Positions 25,212 through 32,585 of a stretch of DNA of 64,000 nt are shown piece by piece. How positions within the stretch are numbered: the first letter of the stretch is position 1; each line of letters opens with the position of its first letter. Both the position numbers and the translations under genes were made by a program. Under the pieces are notes generated by a model. That model saw nothing but the letters and a program-made list of their open reading frames with translations. It searched no databases and had not been told where the DNA came from. The DNA is from Rhodoferax sp. TH121 (GTDB lineage: Bacteria; Pseudomonadota; Gammaproteobacteria; Burkholderiales; Burkholderiaceae_C), in assembly GCF_002251855.1 (NCBI RefSeq), contig NZ_NOXW01000022.1, positions 434,001-498,000 on the forward strand, read 5' to 3'.

Positions 25212-25859
25212 ATGAAACGTATTGGATTGACTCAGCGCTCGCACCCTGTGCAGGGCTACGCCGAACGACGCGATATGTTAGACCAGCGCTGGGCCGCGCT
25301 CATCGAGCGATTGGGGGGCTGTCCGCTGCCGCTGTCCAACAGCGTACGGGACGTGGATGCCTATCTAGATGCGCTTGGTTTGGATGCTTTGATTCTTACC
25401 GGCGGCAATGACCTTTCCATGCTGCCCGATGCGGCCGACGGTGCCCCTGAGCGTGACCGATTCGAGGCAGAGGCCTACCGCCATTTTCTGCAGCGTGGCA
25501 AGCCGGTGCTTGGCGTCTGCCGCGGTGCGCAGCTGATCAACCACTTGTGTGATGGTCGCCTAGTGCGGGCGCCTGGGCATGCGGGTACCCGTCATGAGCT
25601 CGTCTGGGTCGACACGCCGCTAGCTTGCTGGGATCGCCCGGAAGAGGTCAATAGCTACCATGGCTGGGCCATTCCCGCAGATGGCCTGGCGCCTGGCCTG
25701 GAGGCGCTGGCCTGGGCGCCTGATGGCACGGTGGAGGCGTTCCGTTCTCTGCAGGCGAGAGTCAATGCCATCGTCTGGCATCCTGAGCGCGAGACTGAGC
25801 TAGCGCCAGCCACAGTGGCATTCCTTTCCACTGCGCTGGGGCTAACCATTGCTCGATGA
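25212..25859 (+). CDS. Class I glutamine amidotransferase-like hydrolase (Cj1417-like gamma-glutamyl hydrolase)
   Basis: A 215-residue protein of the peptidase C26/GATase family. The nucleophile is Cys103 in GVCRGAQLIN and the His-Glu pair is in WHPERE near residue 190; TGGNDLSML near residue 63 is the oxyanion region. By analogy with Campylobacter Cj1417, it would hydrolyse the gamma-glutamyl bond of CDP-activated phosphoglutamine to release glutamate and a CDP-phosphoramidate. A role in gamma-glutamyl-GABA-type hydrolysis is the alternative. ATG 25212 lies 3 bases after the kinase stop, with AGGG upstream, so the pair is tightly linked. Confidence 0.78.
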   Translation: MKRIGLTQRSHPVQGYAERRDMLDQRWAALIERLGGCPLPLSNSVRDVDAYLDALGLDALILTGGNDLSMLPDAADGAPERDRFEAEAYRHFLQRGKPVLGVCRGAQLINHLCDGRLVRAPGHAGTRHELVWVDTPLACWDRPEEVNSYHGWAIPADGLAPGLEALAWAPDGTVEAFRSLQARVNAIVWHPERETELAPATVAFLSTALGLTIAR

Positions 25860-25898
25860 ATCTACGAAATGGATATACATCAATGGGCAGTCCGCAGA

Positions 25899-25926
25899 TT
25901 GCATCACCTTTTGATGCATTTATATA
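25899..25926 (+). promoter_or_regulatory. Putative sigma-70 promoter with internal dyad before the cytidylyltransferase gene
   Basis: TTGCAT at 25899-25904, a 16-base spacer and TATATA at 25921-25926 fit a sigma-70 promoter, and the region is unusually AT-rich for the locus. TGCATC and GATGCA at 25900-25918 form an inverted repeat spanning the spacer, which could be an operator. This is one of the few gaps (88 bases) in a block of overlapping genes. Confidence 0.45.
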
Positions 25927-25947
25927 TGTCTGCCGAAGGAGTCTGAA

Positions 25948-26733
25948 ATGAAAGCCTTGATACTAGCCGCCGGCCAGGGTACCCGGCTGCGCCCTCTGAC
26001 GGACGATCGCCCCAAGTGCCTGGTTGAGCTTGCCGGCAAGAGCTTGCTGGAGCGACAGGCCAAGGTTCTGCGTCGCTCGGGCGTTCATGACCTGACGGTG
26101 GTCTCCGGCTACCGTTCCGATCAGATCGCTGCCCGTGGTTTCGCTACATGCGTGAATCCGCGCTACGCCTTGACCAACATGGTTGCGACCTTGTTCACCG
26201 CCGCGAACCTCATGGTCGACGGACAGGATTTGCTGATTTGCTACGGCGACATCGTCTACGAACAGCGTGTGCTGTCGTCCCTGCTCGCAGTCGATGCGCC
26301 GGTCACAGTGATGATCGACCGGCAGTGGCTGCGCTACTGGCGCCTGCGTCTGGACGATCCGCTGACCGACGCCGAGACGCTCAAGCTTGGCCCGGCCGGA
26401 CGTCTGCTTGAGCTGGGGAAGAAGCCGCGCGATTACAGCGAGATCGAAGGCCAGTACATGGGGCTGATCAAGATACGCGCTGACCATGTGGCGAAGTTCA
26501 AGCAGGTCTACGCCTCGATGGATCGCGCTGCGATGTACGACGGCAAGGACTTCGACAACATGTACATGACCAGCTTCATCCAGTACCTAATCGATCATGC
26601 CTGGGACGTTCGCGTGGCCGAGACCGACAACGGCTGGCTGGAAGTCGACAGTGTCAGCGATCTTGAGCGTTACGAGGCCATGGCAGTGAACGGTTCTCTT
26701 GCAACTTTTTATAACTTGATGGAATCAGCATGA
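25948..26733 (+). CDS. Sugar-1-phosphate-type nucleotidyltransferase, probable CTP:phosphoglutamine cytidylyltransferase (Cj1416-like)
   Basis: A 261-residue NTP transferase. The N-terminal signature is LAAGQGTRLRPLTDDRPKCL with the catalytic Lys intact. NMVATLFTAANLM resembles the NM-x-SL region of CTP-using LicC-type enzymes. ICYGDIVYE is the metal-binding strand and WLEVDSVSDLERYE the C-terminal signature. In Campylobacter the homologous gene beside the glutamine kinase joins CMP to phosphoglutamine. Its order after kinase and hydrolase genes supports that here; a choline-phosphate or sugar-phosphate transferase is the alternative. AAGGAG lies upstream of the ATG. Confidence 0.78.
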   Translation: MKALILAAGQGTRLRPLTDDRPKCLVELAGKSLLERQAKVLRRSGVHDLTVVSGYRSDQIAARGFATCVNPRYALTNMVATLFTAANLMVDGQDLLICYGDIVYEQRVLSSLLAVDAPVTVMIDRQWLRYWRLRLDDPLTDAETLKLGPAGRLLELGKKPRDYSEIEGQYMGLIKIRADHVAKFKQVYASMDRAAMYDGKDFDNMYMTSFIQYLIDHAWDVRVAETDNGWLEVDSVSDLERYEAMAVNGSLATFYNLMESA

Positions 26734-27686
26734 TGAAGCCCCCATTTTTTCGCAAGGAGTTGGCCTGCTCCATTTGTCATAGAACTGGTACGGTAAGTGA
26801 GATCGACACGTATAAGTCGACATGGCATTTTTGTGAGAGCTGCGGGTGTTACTCCCGCCATCAAAAAGATCGTTATCCATATGAAGGGTTGGTCTCGGCG
26901 CTGCTTCCATTGTTTCGTTGCGTTCCGAAGCTTAATGGCTTCCTGTCTTCGCTTGGACGCAAAAAGCAGGGCGTCGATTTCTATCGATATTACTCCGCGC
27001 AGCTTGCATCGGGTGAGCGTGGGCCATGGGCGGGCCAGTCTGACATGGTGACATCGGAGTTACGCAGTGCGGGACTTTTGGAGGACTGGTCCGGCAAGCG
27101 CGTGCTGGAAATCAGTGGGGAGCCTGGCTTCTTTGCGCAGGATCTGATGCATGCTGGGGCGAATATCCGGGTCTCGGCTTTTGCGGATGACGTGGCGCGT
27201 GCGATGACGGACCATCTCGGCGTCAATACCCTGACTTACGATTTCAACTCAGACGATATTGTTCGCAAAGCCGGAACAGATGGGGGGGCGTTCGATTTCA
27301 TTTTTGTACGCTACTCGATTGGCTTCTGTTTGGATGTTCCCGGGTTGATGCGAAGTCTGTCATCTCTTTTGGCCCCGGGAGGGTTGCTCTATGTCTCCTT
27401 CAGTCCGGCTTCTCGCGCAGTGCTGCTGCGCTGGATGTTCGATGACTACACCTATTTGCGACAGTATACGGAAGCTCATTTGAATGAGGCAGCTGAAGCA
27501 GCCGGTATGTTTTCGTGCGCCCGTTTCGATGAAGGGTCTTTTTATTGGGATCACGGCCCCTTCAGCATGCATTGGTCCTTGCGGCCTTTTGCCCGCCGTT
27601 ATTTCGAGGCTGGAACTTTTTTCAAAGTGGGTGGTGAGCAAGAAGCCGTACAGTGGCGTGTTGCGCTGGTCTATCGCAAGGGATGA
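26730..27686 (+). CDS. SAM-dependent methyltransferase with N-terminal zinc-ribbon-like motif
   Basis: A 318-residue protein. Near the N-terminus two pairs of cysteines (CSICHRTG and CESCGCYSRH) look like a small zinc-binding module. The class I methyltransferase core follows, with the SAM motif VLEISGEPGFFAQDL around residue 120 and FDFIFVRYSIGFCLDVPGL as motif IV. It overlaps the cytidylyltransferase stop by ATGA. An O-methyltransferase acting on the phosphoramidate, as in Campylobacter, or a sugar methyltransferase are both possible; the target cannot be read from the sequence. Confidence 0.75.
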   Translation: MMKPPFFRKELACSICHRTGTVSEIDTYKSTWHFCESCGCYSRHQKDRYPYEGLVSALLPLFRCVPKLNGFLSSLGRKKQGVDFYRYYSAQLASGERGPWAGQSDMVTSELRSAGLLEDWSGKRVLEISGEPGFFAQDLMHAGANIRVSAFADDVARAMTDHLGVNTLTYDFNSDDIVRKAGTDGGAFDFIFVRYSIGFCLDVPGLMRSLSSLLAPGGLLYVSFSPASRAVLLRWMFDDYTYLRQYTEAHLNEAAEAAGMFSCARFDEGSFYWDHGPFSMHWSLRPFARRYFEAGTFFKVGGEQEAVQWRVALVYRKG

Positions 27687-28177
27687 GTGTGATCTGCTCT
27701 GTCGCATGTGCTGAAGTGGCTGACGCCAGGCTCCTTTCAAGGGTAGATGCTTGGTTGCATACGTCTCAAGTGGTTGCAAACGAAGAGTGCAAATGGGCGC
27801 AGGACTCTGATGTTGTGTTTGATCTGGAGAGCGCTTTGTACGATCCGGCTTGGCATGAACTAAACCCTGCAATGGAAGTGCAACTGGACCGTATTCGCAA
27901 GAAAATCGAGGTGCCACGAAAGCTGTACCGACTCTACCTTGCCGACCTGTCGCGTCCGGCTACATCGACACTGCTATCGTCTGCAGCTGTCCAGCGCTTA
28001 TCCGTGCTGCTCCTTAAGGCGGCCCTGATCTGGCACGATGCCCGGTACCTGAATTCGGCTCTCAAGCTAGTTGACGGGGTACTAGAACGAGATGATTGCG
28101 TCTTTCGAGAGGATGTGCGTGCCTTGGCGATATCAACACTGAATGCCATGGTGCCTCCAACACCATCTCTGGCATGA
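27683..28177 (+). CDS. Hypothetical protein between methyl- and formyltransferase genes
   Basis: A 164-residue soluble protein that I do not recognise. It begins MSVICSVACAEVADARLLS and continues with charged helices (QLDRIRKKIEVPRKLYRLYL) and a Leu-rich region (RLSVLLLKAALIWHDARYLNSALKLVDGVL). There is no P-loop, signal peptide or membrane segment. It overlaps both neighbours by ATGA, so it is translated within the tailoring block. It is not the CDP-phosphoramidate kinase expected from the Campylobacter pathway, since no nucleotide-binding loop is seen. Confidence 0.65.
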   Translation: MSVICSVACAEVADARLLSRVDAWLHTSQVVANEECKWAQDSDVVFDLESALYDPAWHELNPAMEVQLDRIRKKIEVPRKLYRLYLADLSRPATSTLLSSAAVQRLSVLLLKAALIWHDARYLNSALKLVDGVLERDDCVFREDVRALAISTLNAMVPPTPSLA

Positions 28178-29001
28178 GAACGATACCCTTAGCCCTTCTG
28201 GCCTTTCGCGGCGGATGCCCTGTGACCGGAGCTTATCTCGCCTATCTGCGCTTGCACGGCATGCGGCCGGCGCTGGTGCTGGCCGTGGACTATGTGGGGG
28301 AGGGGCTGCGGGCGCAGCAACTGCGTGGTGTGCTGGGGAAGGGGCTGGCCGCGCGCTTATTGCGTGTGCGCCGCAATAACGTCGCTCGCGTACCAGCTCA
28401 CTTAGCAGCCACGATTCAACAGGGCTGGCCAGTGGAGTTGACGCCCGGCAGAGAGCCAGATTATGAGACTGCGGCGGATCGGGTGCTACGTCTGACAGTC
28501 GACAGCTATGCAGATCCGCGGCTATTGGATGTCATGCGCGGTTGCGGGGTCCGGACTTTCCTTTATTGTTCGGGTGGTCGCGTACCGGCCGTATTGTTCC
28601 AGCAGGACTTCCGCATCCTGCATATCCACCCTGGCGTGGTGCCCCACGTTCGCGGTTCTGATGGCCTGTTGTGGTCACTCATAGCGCGCGGGCGCCCTGG
28701 GGCGAGCTGCTTCTACATGGATGCGGGTATTGACACGGGCCGACTGATCGCCACGGCAGAGTATGAGTCGCCGCGCTGGCCGGGCCTACGCGCCGAACCC
28801 GCGGCGCTGTACCATGCGCTCTTGCAGTGCTACGACCCTCACCTGCGCGCATCCCTGTTGGTGTCTGTGCTGGAGCGCATGTCGCCGGACCAAGATTTGG
28901 CCAATCTGGAGGCGGACGTGCAGCCGCATGCCAACGGTGGTCATTACTACACCATGCACCCGGAGCTGCGCGGACGCGTGCTGGCCCAGCTTTGCAAGTG
29001 A
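28174..29001 (+). CDS. Formyltransferase-family protein
   Basis: A 275-residue protein. The formyl-transferase core is visible as ILHIHPGVVPHVRGSDGLLWSLIARG and FYMDAGIDTGRLIATAEY, equivalent to the HPG, RG and GIDTG motifs of methionyl-tRNA and sugar N-formyltransferases. The usual Asn-x-His catalytic triplet appears as His-x-His (HIHPG), so the general-base position is altered. The ATG at 28174 overlaps the upstream stop by ATGA. Context suggests it formylates an amino sugar or related donor for this polysaccharide, but the substrate is unknown. Confidence 0.75.
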   Translation: MRTIPLALLAFRGGCPVTGAYLAYLRLHGMRPALVLAVDYVGEGLRAQQLRGVLGKGLAARLLRVRRNNVARVPAHLAATIQQGWPVELTPGREPDYETAADRVLRLTVDSYADPRLLDVMRGCGVRTFLYCSGGRVPAVLFQQDFRILHIHPGVVPHVRGSDGLLWSLIARGRPGASCFYMDAGIDTGRLIATAEYESPRWPGLRAEPAALYHALLQCYDPHLRASLLVSVLERMSPDQDLANLEADVQPHANGGHYYTMHPELRGRVLAQLCK

Positions 29002-29014
29002 GCAGGGCAGATTC

Positions 29015-30295
29015 ATGGCAGGGGGCTTGATTGCGGTTTGGAAGCAGCGCTGGCATCGTTCGGCGCTGTTGCGCCGCCTGGGTGCGTTGACTTCTGGCAC
29101 GGTACTAGCGCAAGGAATTCAACTGCTCAACTTTGTGGTCCTCGCCAAGATCTACACCTTGACCGACGTCGGCTTGTACAGCGTGTTTTCCGCCATTGTC
29201 GGCACCTTGGCGCCCGTGGCGGTGCTTGGCTACGAGATGTTGATCCCGGCAGCCTCCGACGAGGACCTGGGGCCGTTCCTCAAGGCTTTGCTGCTGTTGT
29301 TGCTGCCCATGGCTCTGCTGCTCGGGTTGCTGGCCGCTATGCTGTCCTACGGGCATGCGCTCGCAGTGGGCTTGTGGGTGGCAGGCGCAATGGTGCTGCG
29401 CTTGGCGGAGATGTACAACGTGCGCAACAACCGCTTTCGCTGGGTCGCTGCCGCTCGCATGGCGCCTCCGCTCCTGATGGTCGTGCTGCTGGCGACCTTC
29501 GTTGGGGCTGGCGTGCAAGACATCGATCGTTTGATCACCTGGCAGTCTGGCCTCACGCTGGTGCTGGGACTGCTCTATGCAGCTTTTACCTTTCCGCGTA
29601 ACCTGCTCACGGCCGCGCATACTGTGGTCCAGATGCGCGTTACGCTGCGTAAATCAGCCAATGCGCCGTTGTACTTGATGCCGTCCAATCTGCTTAATCT
29701 AGTGGCCTACAACCTGCCGGTGCTGGTGATCGGCCACAGCTTCGGCTCGGAGTTGGCAGCGCAGTACGCATATGTACTGCGTTTCGGTTTCGGTCCCGTA
29801 GGGCTGGTGGGGGGAACCTTGTACCAAGTCTTCTACGGTTTTCTGGCTGAGGCCGCTCGTACCGGCAATGAAGAAATGTTTCGCCAGTTCGTCAGGGCCC
29901 GCCAGCATATCGGCTATGCGGCTGTGGCGGCGGGTGCCGGCATTGCGCTGATTTACCCGCTGGCCTTCCGTTATGTGCTGGGGCCGCAGTGGGTGACAGC
30001 AGGATGGGTTTCGATGGTCTTTGCTCCTTTCTTTGCCGCCATGCTTTACGTGACGACGCAGTCGGTGGCACTAAACGTATTTTCCAGGCAGCAGTACGAG
30101 TTGAAGACGCAGGTGCAGTACTTTGGAATTTCCGTGCTGTCCTTTGGACTGGCGATCTTGCTGGGCAATCCCTGGATCGGTTTTGTTCTCTTTTCGGTCC
30201 TCGGCTGTCTGCGCTACGCGCTTCTGCTGCGCGACATCAACATTGTGCTCATCGAGCACAAGGTAATTGGACGTCAACATGCGGCGCGCTCTTAA
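29015..30295 (+). CDS. Polysaccharide flippase, Wzx-like (first copy)
   Basis: A 426-residue polytopic membrane protein with about twelve hydrophobic segments, starting near residue 20 with LGALTSGTVLAQGIQLLNFVVLAKIYTL, a typical Wzx/MATE-like first helix followed by the DVGLYSVFSA turn. It would move lipid-linked repeat units across the inner membrane. The ATG at 29015, with AGGG upstream, is chosen because the preceding in-frame codons overlap the formyltransferase gene and are hydrophilic. A second flippase gene lies at 36259. GC-rich composition matches its neighbours. Confidence 0.87.
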   Translation: MAGGLIAVWKQRWHRSALLRRLGALTSGTVLAQGIQLLNFVVLAKIYTLTDVGLYSVFSAIVGTLAPVAVLGYEMLIPAASDEDLGPFLKALLLLLLPMALLLGLLAAMLSYGHALAVGLWVAGAMVLRLAEMYNVRNNRFRWVAAARMAPPLLMVVLLATFVGAGVQDIDRLITWQSGLTLVLGLLYAAFTFPRNLLTAAHTVVQMRVTLRKSANAPLYLMPSNLLNLVAYNLPVLVIGHSFGSELAAQYAYVLRFGFGPVGLVGGTLYQVFYGFLAEAARTGNEEMFRQFVRARQHIGYAAVAAGAGIALIYPLAFRYVLGPQWVTAGWVSMVFAPFFAAMLYVTTQSVALNVFSRQQYELKTQVQYFGISVLSFGLAILLGNPWIGFVLFSVLGCLRYALLLRDINIVLIEHKVIGRQHAARS

Positions 30296-31397
30296 GTACG
30301 CATTGGGGTCGCGAATGCGTCGTGATTTGTTTTCGCTGTTATGGCACTGGATGGGTAGCGCGCCGGACATCCTCTTTGTGGCTGGCAGCCAAGTGGATCT
30401 GCAATGGGTGCTCCCAGCCTACGAGCGCGCCGTGGCGCGCGGCATGCGCTGCGCCTTTGCCGGCCCAGGCCTTGTAGTGCCAGATGGTGCTTGCTATGTG
30501 GACATAACGGTCCATTTGCTGCGTTTCGTCCGTGCGCGCATCATGGTGACGGCCACCAGCGGGCTGACGGCGAATCGCATGCCGCGGGGTAGCGTGCGCA
30601 GGGTTGCAGTGCCACATTCACTGGTGAGCCTGCACATGGTTTATCCTGCCGGCACCTTCGACGGTTATACCGACGTATTTTGCTGCGGCGAACATCATCG
30701 CGCGGAAATCGAGGCGATGAACCGGCACGCGGGCGTGACCGATCGTCGGCCGCTGCTGGTCGGGTACGGAAAATTCGAGCGGTTGGCCACGACTCGACCT
30801 GACGGTCCGCCCCGCACTGATGGGCGTATGCACGTGCTGATTGGCCCATCATGGGGCGCGGGCAACATCCTCGAAATCATGGGCGGGCCGCTGTTCGCGC
30901 GTCTTCTGGCCGAGGGCTATCGTGTGACGCTGCGCCCCCACCCCTCCTTTTTCATCTACGGCGATGCGCAGATCACCCCTCTGGTGCATGCCTGTCGGGA
31001 CCACCCCTTGTTCACGCTTGAAAACTCGGTGGAGGAAAGCCGGGCCCTGTGGGACGCCGACATGATGATCGCTGACTACTCGGGTTTTGCGATGGAGTTC
31101 GCCTTCATCCGCGAGCGCCCCGTCCTTTACGTGGATGTGCCGCCGAAGGTACTCAATCCCGGATGGCGTGAGTTGGGCCCGACGCCCCTGGAGCTGTCTG
31201 TTCGTGAGCGTATCGGCTTGGTTGTTCCCGCAGAGCTGGAAGATGTGGTGTCGGGCTTACGGCATCTTGCGCATGACCCGGCGCAATGGGCTGAGCAGAT
31301 CCGGCGGGAACGCGTGCGTGACTGGGTGAATTTTGGCCGTTTCGGTGAGGTTTGCGCGGGCGAACTGAGTCGTATGTTGAACGACAGGCGACAATAA
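30279..31397 (+). CDS. CDP-glycerol glycerophosphotransferase-like transferase (TagF/TagB family)
   Basis: A 372-residue protein with the two-domain GT-B style fold. VTATSGLTANRMP and VRRVAVPHSLVSLHMVYP in the first half, and the C-terminal LRPHPSFF, ADMMIADYSGFAMEFAFIRERPVLYVD, are the core TagB/TagF motifs. These enzymes transfer polyol-phosphate groups from CDP donors. Its use of a CDP donor and its position beside a CDP-phosphoramidate-like module make it a candidate for the group transferase, which is inference. It overlaps the flippase gene by 17 bases; a TTG four codons upstream is an alternative start. Confidence 0.8.
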   Translation: MRRALKYALGSRMRRDLFSLLWHWMGSAPDILFVAGSQVDLQWVLPAYERAVARGMRCAFAGPGLVVPDGACYVDITVHLLRFVRARIMVTATSGLTANRMPRGSVRRVAVPHSLVSLHMVYPAGTFDGYTDVFCCGEHHRAEIEAMNRHAGVTDRRPLLVGYGKFERLATTRPDGPPRTDGRMHVLIGPSWGAGNILEIMGGPLFARLLAEGYRVTLRPHPSFFIYGDAQITPLVHACRDHPLFTLENSVEESRALWDADMMIADYSGFAMEFAFIRERPVLYVDVPPKVLNPGWRELGPTPLELSVRERIGLVVPAELEDVVSGLRHLAHDPAQWAEQIRRERVRDWVNFGRFGEVCAGELSRMLNDRRQ

Positions 31398-31401
31398 GAC
31401 A

Positions 31402-32565
31402 ATGAACGCCTCGAAAGAATCTAGTCCTATGGCTTATCAGATCTGTACACGCTGCATCATGGATACCAGCGATCCGGACATCGAATTCGATGGTGCCGGA
31501 GTTTGCAACCATTGCCGCAATTTCGACGAGAATCTGCGGCCGCAGTGGAATCCCGAAGAGAGCGGGCGGCGCATGCTGGATCAGATCGTGGACCAGATCA
31601 AGGAAGAGGGGCGGGGCAAGCCCTATGACTGCGCTATAGGTTTGAGCGGTGGGGTCGACAGTTCTTATCTCGCCTATGTGGCGCGTAAGGAGCTGGGTCT
31701 GCGTTTATTGGCCGTCCACGTCGACGGCGGATGGAACTCGGAGTTGGCGACTCGCAATATCGAAAACATTGTGCGCAAGCTCGACATCGACCTGCACACC
31801 TATGTGGTCGATTGGAAGGAGATGCGCGATTTGCAGCGCGCCTTCGTTCGTGCCGGCCTAGCCAACCAGGATGTCCCGCAAGATCACGCCTTCTTCGCAG
31901 CCTTGTACAGCAATGCGCAGTCGTACGGTTTGCGCTATGTTCTCAGTGGCGGCAACATCGCGACCGAGTCGGTGATGCCAGAGGAGTGGGCCTACAACGC
32001 TATGGATCTACGTCATCTGGAGGCGATTCACCAACGCTTCGGCAGTGGTCCGCTGAAGACCTTCCCACGTGTGGGCTTCTTCCGCTATTACTTCTGGAAC
32101 CGTTACGTCAAGCGCATGCGGGTGGTCCGCCCGCTGAATTTCATGCCATACGTTAAGGACGAGGCCATAGCGCTCTTGGAGCGAGAGCTAGACTTCCAAT
32201 ACTACGGCGGCAAGCACTTCGAGTCGCGTTTCACGAAATGGCAGCAACTCTATTATCGCCCTCGCAAGTTTGGTTACGACGAGCGGAGGGCCTACCTCTC
32301 CAGCCTAATCCTTTCCGGGCAGACGACGCGTGATCAGGCCCTAACCTCACTGGCCGGCGACGTAGTGAATGTGAAGCAGGCGGAGAAGGACACGGAATAC
32401 ATCCTGAAGAAACTCGATCTCTCCGAGGATGAGTTCGCCCAGATCATGGCCCAGACGCCCAAGACCTATCGAGACTATCCGTCGAATTTCGCACTATTTA
32501 ACTTCAAGACGGCAGTGCGAGATTGGTTGCGCGCCAAAGGCGTCGTTTTGCACCCTAATTCCTGA
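31402..32565 (+). CDS. wbpG: N-acetyl sugar amidotransferase (WbpG/PseA family), copy 1
   Basis: A 387-residue PP-loop ATPase that adenylates an N-acetyl group so that ammonia can form an acetamidino group. The nucleotide loop is GLSGGVDSSYL near residue 80. An N-terminal zinc site is formed by CTRC and CNHC. PQDHAFFAALY and KHFESRFTKWQQLYY are shared with copy 2 at 39770; the two proteins are roughly half identical by eye. This copy has no HisH/HisF beside it and is followed by an asparagine-synthetase-like gene. A start at 31429 is possible. Confidence 0.9.
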   Translation: MNASKESSPMAYQICTRCIMDTSDPDIEFDGAGVCNHCRNFDENLRPQWNPEESGRRMLDQIVDQIKEEGRGKPYDCAIGLSGGVDSSYLAYVARKELGLRLLAVHVDGGWNSELATRNIENIVRKLDIDLHTYVVDWKEMRDLQRAFVRAGLANQDVPQDHAFFAALYSNAQSYGLRYVLSGGNIATESVMPEEWAYNAMDLRHLEAIHQRFGSGPLKTFPRVGFFRYYFWNRYVKRMRVVRPLNFMPYVKDEAIALLERELDFQYYGGKHFESRFTKWQQLYYRPRKFGYDERRAYLSSLILSGQTTRDQALTSLAGDVVNVKQAEKDTEYILKKLDLSEDEFAQIMAQTPKTYRDYPSNFALFNFKTAVRDWLRAKGVVLHPNS

Positions 32566-32585
32566 GCCGATCGGTACACCCTGAT

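Noticed and set aside
27683-28177. Cj1415-like CDP-phosphoramidate kinase
   Set aside because: Right neighbourhood and a similar size, but no Walker A loop or other kinase motif is visible.
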